From Pseudomonas sp. MWU15-20650 (GTDB taxonomy: Bacteria > Pseudomonadota > Gammaproteobacteria > Pseudomonadales > Pseudomonadaceae), in NCBI RefSeq assembly GCF_023242475.1, contig NZ_JALJFG010000040.1, forward strand, positions 1-61,682: DNA of 61,682 nt, given 5' to 3'. The position numbers were made by a program, and so were the translations under genes. Positions 17,140 through 25,527 of this stretch are shown here, piece by piece. The number at the start of each line of letters is the position of its first letter. The stretch's first letter is position 1. The notes beneath the pieces are model-generated. The model worked only from the letters and a program-made list of their open reading frames with translations, was not told the origin of the DNA and did not search any database.

Positions 17140-18216
17140 TCAGGTACGCTTGCGTTTGGGCAATACGTCCTTGAGCTTGGCATGCATGCTGCGCAAGGTA
17201 TTTTCGGTAGCAGACCAGTCGATGCACGCATCGGTGATCGACACGCCGTACTGCAAGTCGGCCAAGTCCTTTGGAATCGCCTGGCAGCCCCAGTTCAAAT
17301 GGCTCTCGACCATCAAACCGATGATCGACTGGTTGCCTTCGAGGATCTGGTTGGCGACGTTTTCCATCACCAACGGCTGCAAGGCCGGATCTTTGTTGGA
17401 GTTGGCGTGGCTGCAGTCGACCATGATGTTCGGCTTGATCTTGGCCTTGTTCAGCGCCTGTTCGCAGAGTGCGACGCTGACTGAATCATAGTTGGGCTTG
17501 CCATTGCCGCCGCGCAGCACCACGTGACCGTAGGCGTTGCCCTTGGTGGTGACGATGGAGACGCCGCCTTCCTGGTTGATGCCCAGGAAGCGGTGAGGGC
17601 TGGAGACCGATTGCAGCGCGTTGATCGCCACGGTCAGGCCGCCGTCGGTGCCGTTCTTGAAGCCTACGGCCGAAGACAGGCCGGACGCCATTTCGCGGTG
17701 GGTCTGGGATTCGGTGGTGCGCGCGCCGATAGCCGACCAGCTGATCAGGTCCTGCAGGTACTGAGGGGAGATCGGGTCAAGGGCTTCGGTGGCGGTGGGC
17801 AAGCCCATTTCAGCCAGGTCCAGCAGCAGTTTGCGACCGATGTGCAGGCCATCCTGGATCTTGAACGAGTCGTCCAGGTACGGGTCGTTGATCAAGCCTT
17901 TCCAACCGACGGTGGTGCGCGGTTTCTCGAAGTAAACGCGCATCACCAGGTACAAGGTGTCGGACACTTCAGCCGCCAGTACCTTGAGGCGCTCGGCGTA
18001 TTCGTGGGCGGCCTTGAGGTCGTGGATCGAGCACGGGCCGATCACCACGAAGAGGCGGTGGTCGGTGCCGTCGAGAATGTCACGGATGACTTCGCGGCCC
18101 TTGGTGACGGTCTGCAGGGCAGCGTCGCTCAGAGGGATTTCGCGCTTGAGCTGATCAGGTGTGATCAGGGTCTCGTTGGATTCGACGTTAAGGTCATTGA
18201 TCGGTAAATCAGCCAT
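17140..18216 (-). CDS. Class I DAHP synthase (3-deoxy-7-phosphoheptulonate synthase)
   Basis: 358-residue enzyme of the AroF/AroG/AroH type that condenses phosphoenolpyruvate and erythrose 4-phosphate at the entry of the shikimate pathway. Family blocks FVVIGPCSIHD, MRVYFEKPRTTVGWKG, WSAIGARTTESQTHREMASGLSSAVGFKN (split over active-site loops) and IMVDCSHANSNKD are all intact. Start at ATG 18216 gives MADLPINDLNV; a 41-residue extension upstream is non-coding in character. Which amino acid feedback-inhibits it cannot be told from sequence by eye. A second, unrelated class II isoenzyme is encoded at 31011-32357. Confidence 0.95.
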   Translation of the reverse strand: MADLPINDLNVESNETLITPDQLKREIPLSDAALQTVTKGREVIRDILDGTDHRLFVVIGPCSIHDLKAAHEYAERLKVLAAEVSDTLYLVMRVYFEKPRTTVGWKGLINDPYLDDSFKIQDGLHIGRKLLLDLAEMGLPTATEALDPISPQYLQDLISWSAIGARTTESQTHREMASGLSSAVGFKNGTDGGLTVAINALQSVSSPHRFLGINQEGGVSIVTTKGNAYGHVVLRGGNGKPNYDSVSVALCEQALNKAKIKPNIMVDCSHANSNKDPALQPLVMENVANQILEGNQSIIGLMVESHLNWGCQAIPKDLADLQYGVSITDACIDWSATENTLRSMHAKLKDVLPKRKRT

Positions 18217-18347
18217 CGTGTTACTCGTCAGGGTCACGGGTGCCGGCCGCCAGCCATCCCCGTGCGGCGGAGCACAGCATGATTTGAATGCAGGGGGGAG
18301 GAACCTTAGCGCGTAACACGGGCCCGCGACAATGGGCAAAGCCCGCT

Positions 18348-18782
18348 TTAATCCAGTGCTGACTGCACAACGGCCTCATGGGAGAACTCGCCCGCATGGC
18401 GGGAGACCCACTCGCGGGCCATGGCTTCGAGTTGCTGGGGCGTTGGCTCGGCGTCTTCATGCAGGCGGCAGTAGCGTTCCATCTGGCACACTTGTTCGCC
18501 CATTCGCGCACCGAACAAGGCGTGTTCATCGGTAAAAGAGATGCCGATGCGATAGCCATTTTCAACTCTGTGGCACCAGGCCACATAGCCCGGATAACGG
18601 GCGCTGGTACCCAGGGACGGGATACGCAGATCAACCGCCGTGCCCTGGCGCCAGGCGCGCGGCCAATTGCAGGCGACGCCACCCAGGCCGATAGTGTGCA
18701 GGCGTTGGCGTGGGAGAGCAGGAGAGGGGCGTGGGATTAACTCGACAGCGACATCATCAGGGTGAGGTAAAAAACGACCCAT
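18348..18782 (-). CDS. PilZ-domain protein
   Basis: 144-residue protein with a PilZ-like beta barrel in its first 100 residues (HTIGLGGVACNWP corresponds to the D/NxSxxG part, GYRIGISFTD to the final strand) and a helical tail. PilZ proteins commonly bind cyclic di-GMP. The full RxxxR...D/NxSxxG signature is not clean here (TIGLGG in place of NxSxxG), so binding is uncertain. Start at ATG 18782; this codon overlaps the divergent start ATG 18781 of the thioredoxin-like gene. Confidence 0.78.
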   Translation of the reverse strand: MGRFLPHPDDVAVELIPRPSPALPRQRLHTIGLGGVACNWPRAWRQGTAVDLRIPSLGTSARYPGYVAWCHRVENGYRIGISFTDEHALFGARMGEQVCQMERYCRLHEDAEPTPQQLEAMAREWVSRHAGEFSHEAVVQSALD

Positions 18783-19167
18783 GTACACGGACTCCGAGCA
18801 CCGTCCAATTGACGGCAGTGGCAGCAGTATAGTGAAGGAACTGGAATTGACCGACCTGGATATTGACCAGCAATTGCTGGGATTGCCAGGTATTTCGCTG
18901 GTTGTGTTTACCAGTGTCGGGTGTTCGAGTTGCCGCTGGGCACGCCAGCAATTGCCGCGCTGGCATTTGCCGGTGGACCGCGTGTGCTGGGTAGACGCCG
19001 GGCATAACGGCGGCGCGGTCGAGCGCTACCAGATCTTTCATTTGCCCGCGTTGTTCCTCGTATGCGAGGGTCAATTCCTTGGGCAATTACAGGCACGCCT
19101 TACCGTGCCCGACCTGGTCGAATGCGTAAACCAGGCGCTCACCCGTACACCAGAGGATTTGCCATGA
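18781..19167 (+). CDS. Thioredoxin-like protein
   Basis: 128-residue thioredoxin-fold protein. SVGCSSCRWARQQLPR supplies a CxxC active site (Cys-Ser-Ser-Cys) after the strand SLVVFT, and FHLPALFLVCEGQFLGQLQ is the cis-proline region. No signal peptide is evident, so a cytoplasmic role is likely. The start at 18781 overlaps the PilZ start on the other strand and lacks a good ribosome site; GTG near 18832 is an alternative. Its stop overlaps the next ATG (ATGA), so it is coupled to the panE-like gene. Confidence 0.75.
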   Translation: MYTDSEHRPIDGSGSSIVKELELTDLDIDQQLLGLPGISLVVFTSVGCSSCRWARQQLPRWHLPVDRVCWVDAGHNGGAVERYQIFHLPALFLVCEGQFLGQLQARLTVPDLVECVNQALTRTPEDLP

Positions 19168-20126
19168 CAGCAGTTGCCCCCCAGCCACCCCGTATTGGCA
19201 TTATCGGCACCGGTGCCATCGGTGGTTTCTATGGATTGATGCTGGCGCGTGCCGGTTTCGATGTACATTTCCTGTTGCGCAGCGAATACGCAGCGGTCAG
19301 CGAGCACGGCCTGCGCCTTAACAGCACGGTGCATGGTCAACTGCACCTGCATCCTGTACAGGCTTATGCCCGCGCCGCCGACATGCCGCCGTGCGACTGG
19401 TTGTTGGTGAGTACCAAATCTACAGGCAATGTGGACCTGGCGCCGACCATCGCCCAGGTTGCGGCGCCGGATGCCAAGGTGGTACTGCTGCAAAACGGCC
19501 TTGATGTGGAGGACAGCTTGCGTGAACACCTGCCGCCGTCGCTGCACCTGCTGGGTGGCCTGTGCTACATCGGCGTACACCGCTCTGCCCCGGGCGTTGT
19601 TGAGCATCAAGCGCTGGGCCGAGTCAATCTGGGGTATCACAGTGGGGCTGCCGCCAACGATGAAGCGCAACAGAAGGCGATTGTCGAAGCGGGCGCCGGG
19701 CTGTTTCACCAAGCCGGCATTGAGTCCCAGGCCATGGCCAACGTGCATCAGGCTCGCTGGCATAAACTGGTGTGGAACGTCCCGTACAACGGCCTCTCTG
19801 TCTTGCTGGGCACGGGCACCACGGCCATGATGGCGGATGAGTCCAGTCGTGAGCTGATCCAGGCGTTGATGGCCGAAGTGGTGCAGGGTGCGCATGCCTG
19901 CGGCCATGAAATCCCTGCCAGCTACGCCGAGCAGATGTTCGCCATGACCGAAACCATGGACGACTACCTGCCCAGCATGTACCACGACCACGTGCATAAG
20001 CGCCCGTTGGAACTGGCGGCTATTTACGCTCGGCCATTAGCCGCTGCCAAAGCGGCCGGTTGCCAATTACCGCGTATGCAGGCGCTGTACCAGGCATTAA
20101 GCTTTATTGATCGGCACAACCGCTGA
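19164..20126 (+). CDS. 2-dehydropantoate 2-reductase family protein
   Basis: 320-residue NADPH-dependent ketopantoate-reductase-type enzyme. The nucleotide-binding loop IGIIGTGAIGGFYG lies at the N-terminus, DWLLVSTKS and VVLLQNGLDVED are the second nucleotide and substrate segments, and HKLVWNVPYNGLSVL carries the catalytic Lys. A pantothenate role (PanE) is possible, but Pseudomonas has several paralogues and the context is not panBC, so I do not assign panE. It overlaps the thioredoxin-like gene by four bases. Confidence 0.88.
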   Translation: MTAVAPQPPRIGIIGTGAIGGFYGLMLARAGFDVHFLLRSEYAAVSEHGLRLNSTVHGQLHLHPVQAYARAADMPPCDWLLVSTKSTGNVDLAPTIAQVAAPDAKVVLLQNGLDVEDSLREHLPPSLHLLGGLCYIGVHRSAPGVVEHQALGRVNLGYHSGAAANDEAQQKAIVEAGAGLFHQAGIESQAMANVHQARWHKLVWNVPYNGLSVLLGTGTTAMMADESSRELIQALMAEVVQGAHACGHEIPASYAEQMFAMTETMDDYLPSMYHDHVHKRPLELAAIYARPLAAAKAAGCQLPRMQALYQALSFIDRHNR

Positions 20127-20139
20127 TTGGGGGAACACC

Positions 20140-21057
20140 ATGGCGAAGGGATTGGGCGACAAGCTGGTGCTGGCGATTTCCTCACGGGCGCTGTTTGACC
20201 TGAGCGATAGCCACAAGGTCTACCTGGCCGAAGGTGTGGAGGCGTACCGCAAATACCAGATCGAACACGAGGAAGAAACCCTCGAGCCAGGCGACGCCTT
20301 CCCACTGGTCAAGAAGCTGTTGAGCCTCAACGCCAGCCTGGGCCGTGCCCGGGTGGAGGTTGTGCTGGTGTCGCGCAACAGTGCCGACACCGGCCTGAGG
20401 GTGTTCAACTCGATCCAGCATTACGGGCTGGATATTTCCCGCGCCGCTTTCGTAGGCGGGCGTAGTCCCTATCCGTATTTGGCCGCTTTTGGTTGCCATC
20501 TGTTTCTTTCGACCCATGCTGACGATGTGCGCAGCGCTCTCGACGCAGGTTTTGCTGCGGCGACGATTCTGTCGGGCGGCGCACGCCGCGCGTCGAGTGA
20601 GGAATTGCGGATCGCCTTCGACGGTGATGCCGTGCTGTTTTCCGACGAGTCGGAGCGCGTGTACCAGGCGGGTGGGTTGGAAGCCTTCCAGGCCAGTGAG
20701 CGTGAGTCGGCGCGTCAACCTTTGCACGGTGGTCCGTTCAAGGGTTTCCTGGCGGCCCTCAACCGGCTGCAGCGTGAGTTTGCGGACGAGGCGTGCCCGA
20801 TTCGCACTGCGTTGGTCACTGCCCGCTCGGCGCCGTCCCATGAGCGGGTCATCCGTACGTTGCGCGAGTGGGATATCCGCCTGGATGAGTCATTGTTCCT
20901 GGGTGGCCTGGAAAAATCTGCGTTCCTGGAGGCGTTTGCCGCCGATGTGTTTTTCGATGACCAGGCCGGCCATTGTGAAAAAGCCAGGGAGGTGGTGGCC
21001 ACCGGGCATGTGCCCCATGGCATCAGTAATGAGTTGAAAATCCAGACCGAGAGCTAA
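20140..21057 (+). CDS. 5'-nucleotidase (cytosolic, PF06189 type)
   Basis: 305-residue protein matching the bacterial 5'-nucleotidase family related to eukaryotic cN-I. Landmarks are LVLAISSRALFDL (HAD-like first strand with modified motif), VVLVSRNSADTGLRVFNSI, FVGGRSPYPYL and CHLFLSTHADDV. It would dephosphorylate nucleoside monophosphates in the cytosol. GGGGGAAC precedes ATG 20140. Probably in one transcript with the two genes upstream (13-base gap). Confidence 0.87.
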   Translation: MAKGLGDKLVLAISSRALFDLSDSHKVYLAEGVEAYRKYQIEHEEETLEPGDAFPLVKKLLSLNASLGRARVEVVLVSRNSADTGLRVFNSIQHYGLDISRAAFVGGRSPYPYLAAFGCHLFLSTHADDVRSALDAGFAAATILSGGARRASSEELRIAFDGDAVLFSDESERVYQAGGLEAFQASERESARQPLHGGPFKGFLAALNRLQREFADEACPIRTALVTARSAPSHERVIRTLREWDIRLDESLFLGGLEKSAFLEAFAADVFFDDQAGHCEKAREVVATGHVPHGISNELKIQTES

Positions 21058-21105
21058 CTGCTAAGCTGATTCAATCTCCGCCATCCTGGCAGTCCAGGAG
21101 GTTCT

Positions 21106-21606
21106 ATGATTCGTTCGATGCTGTACGCCACGGACCTGGGTCTGTATGCGCCGTATGTGATGCAACATGCACTGGCGCTGGCGCGAACGTTCAAGGCGGA
21201 CCTGTATGTGATCCATGTGGTCGAGCCCATGGGGTTGTTCGCCGAATCGGTATTGCAGAGCTACCTTGATGAAAAGGCCCTGAGTGAATGGCAGAGCCAG
21301 GGGTTGACCACAGTAATGGCGACGATTGAGCAACGGGTGTTGGACAGTTTTCGCGAGGAGTTGGGGGACGGGGAGCAAGACTTGAAGCTGATTCGCTCGG
21401 TACGGGTGATCCAGGGGGACCCGTGCGAGGTGATTCTCGACCAGTTGCGTAAACTTTCTGTCGACCTGTTGATCGTAGGTAGTCATAGCCAGGCAACTGG
21501 TGTGGCGATTCCCCTTGGGCGTACCGCCGCGCGGGTGTTGCAGCTGTCTCCGGTGCCGGTCTACCTGGTCCCGTCGCTACAGCGTCGTCGCAGTGATGAT
21601 ATTTGA
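21106..21606 (+). CDS. Universal stress protein (UspA family)
   Basis: 166-residue single Usp domain: MLYATDLG first strand, ADLYVIHVVEP, a helical middle, then VDLLIVGSHSQATGVAIPLGRTAARVL, which resembles the G-2x-G-9x-G(S/T) nucleotide loop with changes, and a last strand VPVYLVPS. It may bind ATP and act in stress survival. AGGAGG lies just before the start. Located 48 bases after the nucleotidase gene. Confidence 0.88.
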   Translation: MIRSMLYATDLGLYAPYVMQHALALARTFKADLYVIHVVEPMGLFAESVLQSYLDEKALSEWQSQGLTTVMATIEQRVLDSFREELGDGEQDLKLIRSVRVIQGDPCEVILDQLRKLSVDLLIVGSHSQATGVAIPLGRTAARVLQLSPVPVYLVPSLQRRRSDDI

Positions 21607-21710
21607 TCGGTAGAAAACGATAAAAAGTTCTAGATTTATCCGTCTAACCTTTAATATAGTTATATACCGTCGCTGATACCCGTGGCGTCTATCTGCTTTG
21701 AGGGATTGAT

Positions 21711-22685
21711 ATGAAGCTTCAACAACTGCGCTACATCTGGGAAGTGGCGCACCACGATCTCAACGTTTCCGCTACTGCTCAAAGCCTGTACACCTCGCAA
21801 CCCGGTATCAGCAAGCAAATCCGCCTGCTCGAAGATGAGCTGGGCGTTGAAGTGTTTGCGCGCAGTGGCAAGCACCTGACCCGTGTCACCCCGGCTGGCG
21901 AGCGCATTATCACCACCGCTGGCGAGATCCTGCGTAAAGTCGAGAGCATCAAGCAGATCGCCCAGGAGTTCTCCAACGAGAAGAAAGGGACCCTGTCGAT
22001 CGCTACCACCCACACGCAGGCACGTTATGCCTTGCCGCCGGTGATTCGCGACTTCATCAAGCAATACCCGGACGTGGCCCTGCACATGCATCAGGGCTCG
22101 CCGATGCAGATCGCCGAAATGGCCGCTGATGGCACCGTCGACTTTGCGATCGCCACCGAAGCCTTGGAGTTGTTCGGTGACCTGGTGATGATGCCGTGCT
22201 ACCGCTGGAACCGCTGCGTGGTCGTGCCCCAGGGGCACCCGTTGGCCAAGCTGCCGAAGCTGACCCTCGAGGCCCTGGCGGAATACCCGATCGTGACTTA
22301 CGTGTTCGGTTTTACCGGCCGCTCCAAGCTCGACGAAGCCTTCAGCCATCGTGGCCTTACGCCAAAAGTGGTGTTCACCGCTGCCGATGCCGACGTGATC
22401 AAGACCTACGTTCGCCTCGGCCTGGGCGTGGGGATCGTCGCCAAGATGGCGGTCGACACCCATCTCGACAAAGACCTGGTGGTGCTGGATGCCAGTGAAT
22501 TGTTCGAATCCAGCGTGACCAAGATCGGTTTCCGCCGTGGCACCTTCCTGCGTGGCTTCATGTGCGATTTCATCGAGAAATTCGCGCCGCACCTGACCCG
22601 CGAAGTCATGGCCAAGGCGATCCAGTGCCATAACAAGCAAGAGCTGGAAGAGTTGTTCGACGGCGTTGAATTGCCCGTCCACTGA
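21711..22685 (+). CDS. cysB: LysR-type regulator CysB
   Basis: 324-residue LysR regulator nearly identical in pattern to CysB, the activator of cysteine biosynthesis and sulfate assimilation that responds to N-acetylserine. The N-terminal winged helix begins MKLQQLRYIWEVAHHDLNVSATA, and the effector domain has STATTHTQ-like IATTHTQARY, PMQIAEMAADGTVDFAIATEA and YVFGFTGRSKLD. The 104-base upstream region contains an AT-rich stretch with a TATAGT-like -10. Adjacent genes are not obvious sulfur genes apart from the TSUP exporter 5 kb away. Confidence 0.96.
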   Translation: MKLQQLRYIWEVAHHDLNVSATAQSLYTSQPGISKQIRLLEDELGVEVFARSGKHLTRVTPAGERIITTAGEILRKVESIKQIAQEFSNEKKGTLSIATTHTQARYALPPVIRDFIKQYPDVALHMHQGSPMQIAEMAADGTVDFAIATEALELFGDLVMMPCYRWNRCVVVPQGHPLAKLPKLTLEALAEYPIVTYVFGFTGRSKLDEAFSHRGLTPKVVFTAADADVIKTYVRLGLGVGIVAKMAVDTHLDKDLVVLDASELFESSVTKIGFRRGTFLRGFMCDFIEKFAPHLTREVMAKAIQCHNKQELEELFDGVELPVH

Positions 22686-22707
22686 CCGCTCCTACAGGGG
22701 TCGTAGG

Positions 22708-23190
22708 TTAGCTGGCCTCGGTAACCGTAAAGTGTTGCCGGGCGCCCGCTACCAGAATCTCCACCTCATCACCTTCAACTTTGCCCAGCAGGCTTTTGCC
22801 CAGGGGCGAGCGCGGGGTGATGACGGTCACTGGTTGCCCCACCACGTCGACTTTCAAACCCGCCGCATCCGGCGCCAGGAACAGCCATTGCTGGCGGCCG
22901 TTCTCGTCTTCCAGGCCCAGCAGCGTGCCGATCTCAATGCCCCGCTGATCATCGAACGTACGCAGTTGCAAGTTCTGGCATAGCGTCAGTGACTGCTTGA
23001 TTTCCTCGACCCGCTTAGCCTGTCCGGCCGCCAGATAAGACGCTTCCAGGCCCAGGGTGTCGTATTTGTTTTCGGCGATGTTTTCTTCGTGGGTCGCAGT
23101 CTCGTAGGCGGTCTGCGCGGCGCGCTGGGCGATGTCGAGGTCGACGGTGAGTTTTTCCAGGATCAACTGGAGGACGGCGTGCTTATTCAT
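22708..23190 (-). CDS. GreA/GreB-family elongation factor paralogue
   Basis: 160-residue protein with an N-terminal helical hairpin (about 1-85) and a C-terminal FKBP-like GreA/B domain (GTLLGLEDENGRQQWLFLAPDAAG and SPLGKSLLGKVEGDEVEI). At the hairpin tip the canonical acidic LGDRSENAEY is replaced by HEENIAENKYDTLGLEA, so cleavage-stimulating activity may be altered. It may compete with GreA/GreB for the RNA-polymerase secondary channel, as Rnk, DksA or Gfh proteins do. It follows the membrane-protein gene at 23206 by 15 bases. Confidence 0.85.
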   Translation of the reverse strand: MNKHAVLQLILEKLTVDLDIAQRAAQTAYETATHEENIAENKYDTLGLEASYLAAGQAKRVEEIKQSLTLCQNLQLRTFDDQRGIEIGTLLGLEDENGRQQWLFLAPDAAGLKVDVVGQPVTVITPRSPLGKSLLGKVEGDEVEILVAGARQHFTVTEAS

Positions 23191-23205
23191 GGTGGTGTCG
23201 GGTCA

Positions 23206-23574
23206 TCACTCGCAGAATTGCAGGACATTGGTCCGGGTCTTCTCGTTAGGGGCGTTCTGGTCCTGTTGCAGCCAGAACTGGCATGTGGGGTTGGACAGGT
23301 TGCGCGTGTTATTGCGAGCCTGATCCAGACTCTGTTGCTGCGCCTGCTTTTGCAGGTTCTGTTGGTACTGTTCGAACATGCGGTTTGGCGGCTCTGGCAC
23401 GACAGCGGCCGGTTTGCCCACTTGCTGGACCACCTGCGCGACAGGTACCCAACTCTGCGGGAACACATAGCGAGAGACCAGCCAGGTGGTCAACGCAATG
23501 GCGATAAAGCCCAGCCACACGCCTACGGCAATGGCGATACAGAGCTTGAGCAGCGACAACGGACGATCAGACAT
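23206..23574 (-). CDS. Small single-helix membrane protein, unknown
   Basis: 122 residues: a short basic-free cytoplasmic start, one long membrane helix (about 10-32), then a periplasmic part that is rich in Gln and Asn (MFEQYQQNLQKQAQQQ) and ends in a Cys-containing tail (TCQFWLQQ, VLQFCE). The two cysteines could form a disulfide. Likely the first gene of a two-gene unit with the GreA/B paralogue. No family recognised beyond a Pseudomonas hypothetical protein. Confidence 0.7.
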   Translation of the reverse strand: MSDRPLSLLKLCIAIAVGVWLGFIAIALTTWLVSRYVFPQSWVPVAQVVQQVGKPAAVVPEPPNRMFEQYQQNLQKQAQQQSLDQARNNTRNLSNPTCQFWLQQDQNAPNEKTRTNVLQFCE

Positions 23575-23706
23575 GATGGCCTCCTGGCAGGTATTGACGG
23601 CGTGGCAGTGATTGTCGCACAGCCGCTGTGCAGAATAATCGCGATCAAGCCTTCTGCATCAACGCATTTATGCGGACAATCGACCCTTTGAACGTTGGAG
23701 CCCGGA

Positions 23707-24840
23707 ATGAACGCCCGCTGGGATATTTTTTGCAGTGTCGTCGACAACTATGGCGACATCGGCGTGACCTGGCGTCTGGCCCGGCAATTGGTGGTGGAGC
23801 ACGGCTGTGAAGTGCGTTTGTGGGTCGATGACCTGCGGGCCTTCGAGCGCATGTGCCCGCAGATTGATGTGCAACGGGACCAGCAATGGCAAGAGGGTGT
23901 CGAAGTGCGCCACTGGCCGGTCGAGTGGTCAGGTGCACACTCGGCGGATGTCGTGATTGCTGCATTCGCCTGCCAGTTACCGCCTGAATATATGGAAAGG
24001 ATGGCTGAGCGCGAGCGCCCGCCGCTGTGGATGAACCTGGATTACCTCAGTGCTGAAGACTGGGTGGTGGGTTGTCATCGTTTGCCTTCGGTGAAATTCA
24101 AGGGCGTGCAGAAGTACTTTTTCTTTCCCGGCTTTCGTCCGGGCACCGGTGGGCTGCTGCGTGAAGCGGGTCTGTTGGAGCAGCGTCAGGCTTTTCAGAA
24201 GGACGCTTTTGCGCAGCAACAATTCCTGCAAACCCTGGGTGTATTTCCCGCGCCGGGTGTGCGCCTGATGTCGTTGTTTGCCTATGAAAACCCCGGGCTG
24301 GCCGGTTGGCTGGACGTGCTGGCGGTCGATGGGTGTGCGACCCACCTGCTGGTGCCGGAAGGGCGCATCCTTGGCGATGTGCAACGCTGGCTCGGGGTGG
24401 AGAGCTTGTCGGCAGGGGATATCCAGGTGCGCGAGGCGCTGACTGTGCAGGTCATTCCATTCGTTCGTCAGGAGCAATATGACCCACTGCTGTGGTGTTG
24501 CGCGTTCAACGCCGTGCGTGGCGAAGACTCGTTCGTGCGCGCGCAGTGGGCCGGGCGACCGTTGTTGTGGCACATTTATCGCCAGGACGAGGACATCCAC
24601 CTGGATAAACTCGATGCCTTCCTGCAGCTCTACACCGCCGCGCTATCGCCTGCCGCCAAAGTGGCAGTGGTTGCACTTTGGCAAGCCTGGAACGCTGATG
24701 GCGATATGGCTCAGTCTTGGAAAATGCTGCTGGAACACTGGCCTGAAGTGAACCAGCACGCCGAAAACTGGTGTCTGGAACAAGGCTTGCAGGCCGATCT
24801 TGCGACGGCGCTGGTACAGTTTTATGAAAGTTGGATATGA
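23707..24840 (+). CDS. earP: EF-P arginine rhamnosyltransferase EarP
   Basis: 377-residue GT-B glycosyltransferase that transfers rhamnose from dTDP-rhamnose to Arg32 of EF-P. The start MNARWDIFCSVVDNYGDIGVTWRLARQL and the WMNLDYLSAEDWV and CHRLPSVKFKGVQKYFFFPGF blocks are typical; DNYGDIGV holds the Asp proposed as catalytic base. Near the C-terminus CAFNAVRGEDSFVRAQWAGRPLLWHIYRQ is the donor-sugar nucleotide site. GGAG is seven bases upstream of ATG 23707. It is immediately upstream of efp, the substrate gene. Confidence 0.96.
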   Translation: MNARWDIFCSVVDNYGDIGVTWRLARQLVVEHGCEVRLWVDDLRAFERMCPQIDVQRDQQWQEGVEVRHWPVEWSGAHSADVVIAAFACQLPPEYMERMAERERPPLWMNLDYLSAEDWVVGCHRLPSVKFKGVQKYFFFPGFRPGTGGLLREAGLLEQRQAFQKDAFAQQQFLQTLGVFPAPGVRLMSLFAYENPGLAGWLDVLAVDGCATHLLVPEGRILGDVQRWLGVESLSAGDIQVREALTVQVIPFVRQEQYDPLLWCCAFNAVRGEDSFVRAQWAGRPLLWHIYRQDEDIHLDKLDAFLQLYTAALSPAAKVAVVALWQAWNADGDMAQSWKMLLEHWPEVNQHAENWCLEQGLQADLATALVQFYESWI

Positions 24841-24889
24841 TACGCCACCTTGATTTTTGTAAACCCCATCCAAATTTCGGATATACGCA

Positions 24890-25462
24890 ATGAAAACTGG
24901 TAAAGAACTGAAACCCGGTATGGTAATCCGTATCGACAACGATCCTTGGTTGGTTCAGAAAGCTGAGTTCACCAAGTCGGGCCGTAACAGCGCGATCATG
25001 AAGACCAAGCTGAAGAACCTGCTGACCGGTTACAAGACTGAAACCGTTTACAGCGCCGACGACAAGCTGGACGACGTGATCCTCGACCGCAAAGAAGCGA
25101 CCCTGTCCTTCATCAGCGGCGACTCCTACACGTTCATGGACACCACCGACTACACCATGTACGAGCTGAACGCTGAAGATATCGAAGCCGTTCTGCCGTT
25201 CATCGAAGAAGGCATGACCGACGTCTGCGAAGCCATTTTCTTCGAAGAGCGCCTGGTTTCCGTAGAGCTGCCGACCACTATCGTGCGTAAGGTTGACTAC
25301 ACCGAAGGTTCCGCTCGCGGTGACACTTCGGGCAAGGTCATGAAATCTGCCAAACTGGCTAACGGTACCGAACTGCAAGTGGCCGATTTCATCGAAATCG
25401 GCGACATGATCGAGATCGACACCCGCGAAGGTGGTTCGTACAAAGGTCGCGCCAAGAAGTAA
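24890..25462 (+). CDS. efp: Elongation factor P
   Basis: 190-residue EF-P, which enters the ribosomal E site and relieves stalling at polyproline. The domain I loop reads FTKSGRNSA, placing Arg32 at the tip where E. coli has modified Lys34; this is the rhamnosylated form and fits the adjacent earP. Three OB/KOW domains of normal length, ending YKGRAKK. Separate ribosome site is poor, but the gene has its own 49-base upstream gap. Confidence 0.98.
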   Translation: MKTGKELKPGMVIRIDNDPWLVQKAEFTKSGRNSAIMKTKLKNLLTGYKTETVYSADDKLDDVILDRKEATLSFISGDSYTFMDTTDYTMYELNAEDIEAVLPFIEEGMTDVCEAIFFEERLVSVELPTTIVRKVDYTEGSARGDTSGKVMKSAKLANGTELQVADFIEIGDMIEIDTREGGSYKGRAKK

Positions 25463-25481
25463 TTCTGGCCCCACCGATACG

Positions 25482-25512
25482 AAAAAAACCCGACATTGAG
25501 TCGGGTTTTTTT
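25482..25512 (+). terminator. Terminator of efp (likely bidirectional with ohr)
   Basis: AAAAAACCCGA / TCGGGTTTTTTT stem with a 7-base loop between the convergent efp and ohr stop codons; T runs on both exits. Confidence 0.93.
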
Positions 25513-25527
25513 ATGGGCGTCTGTTTA

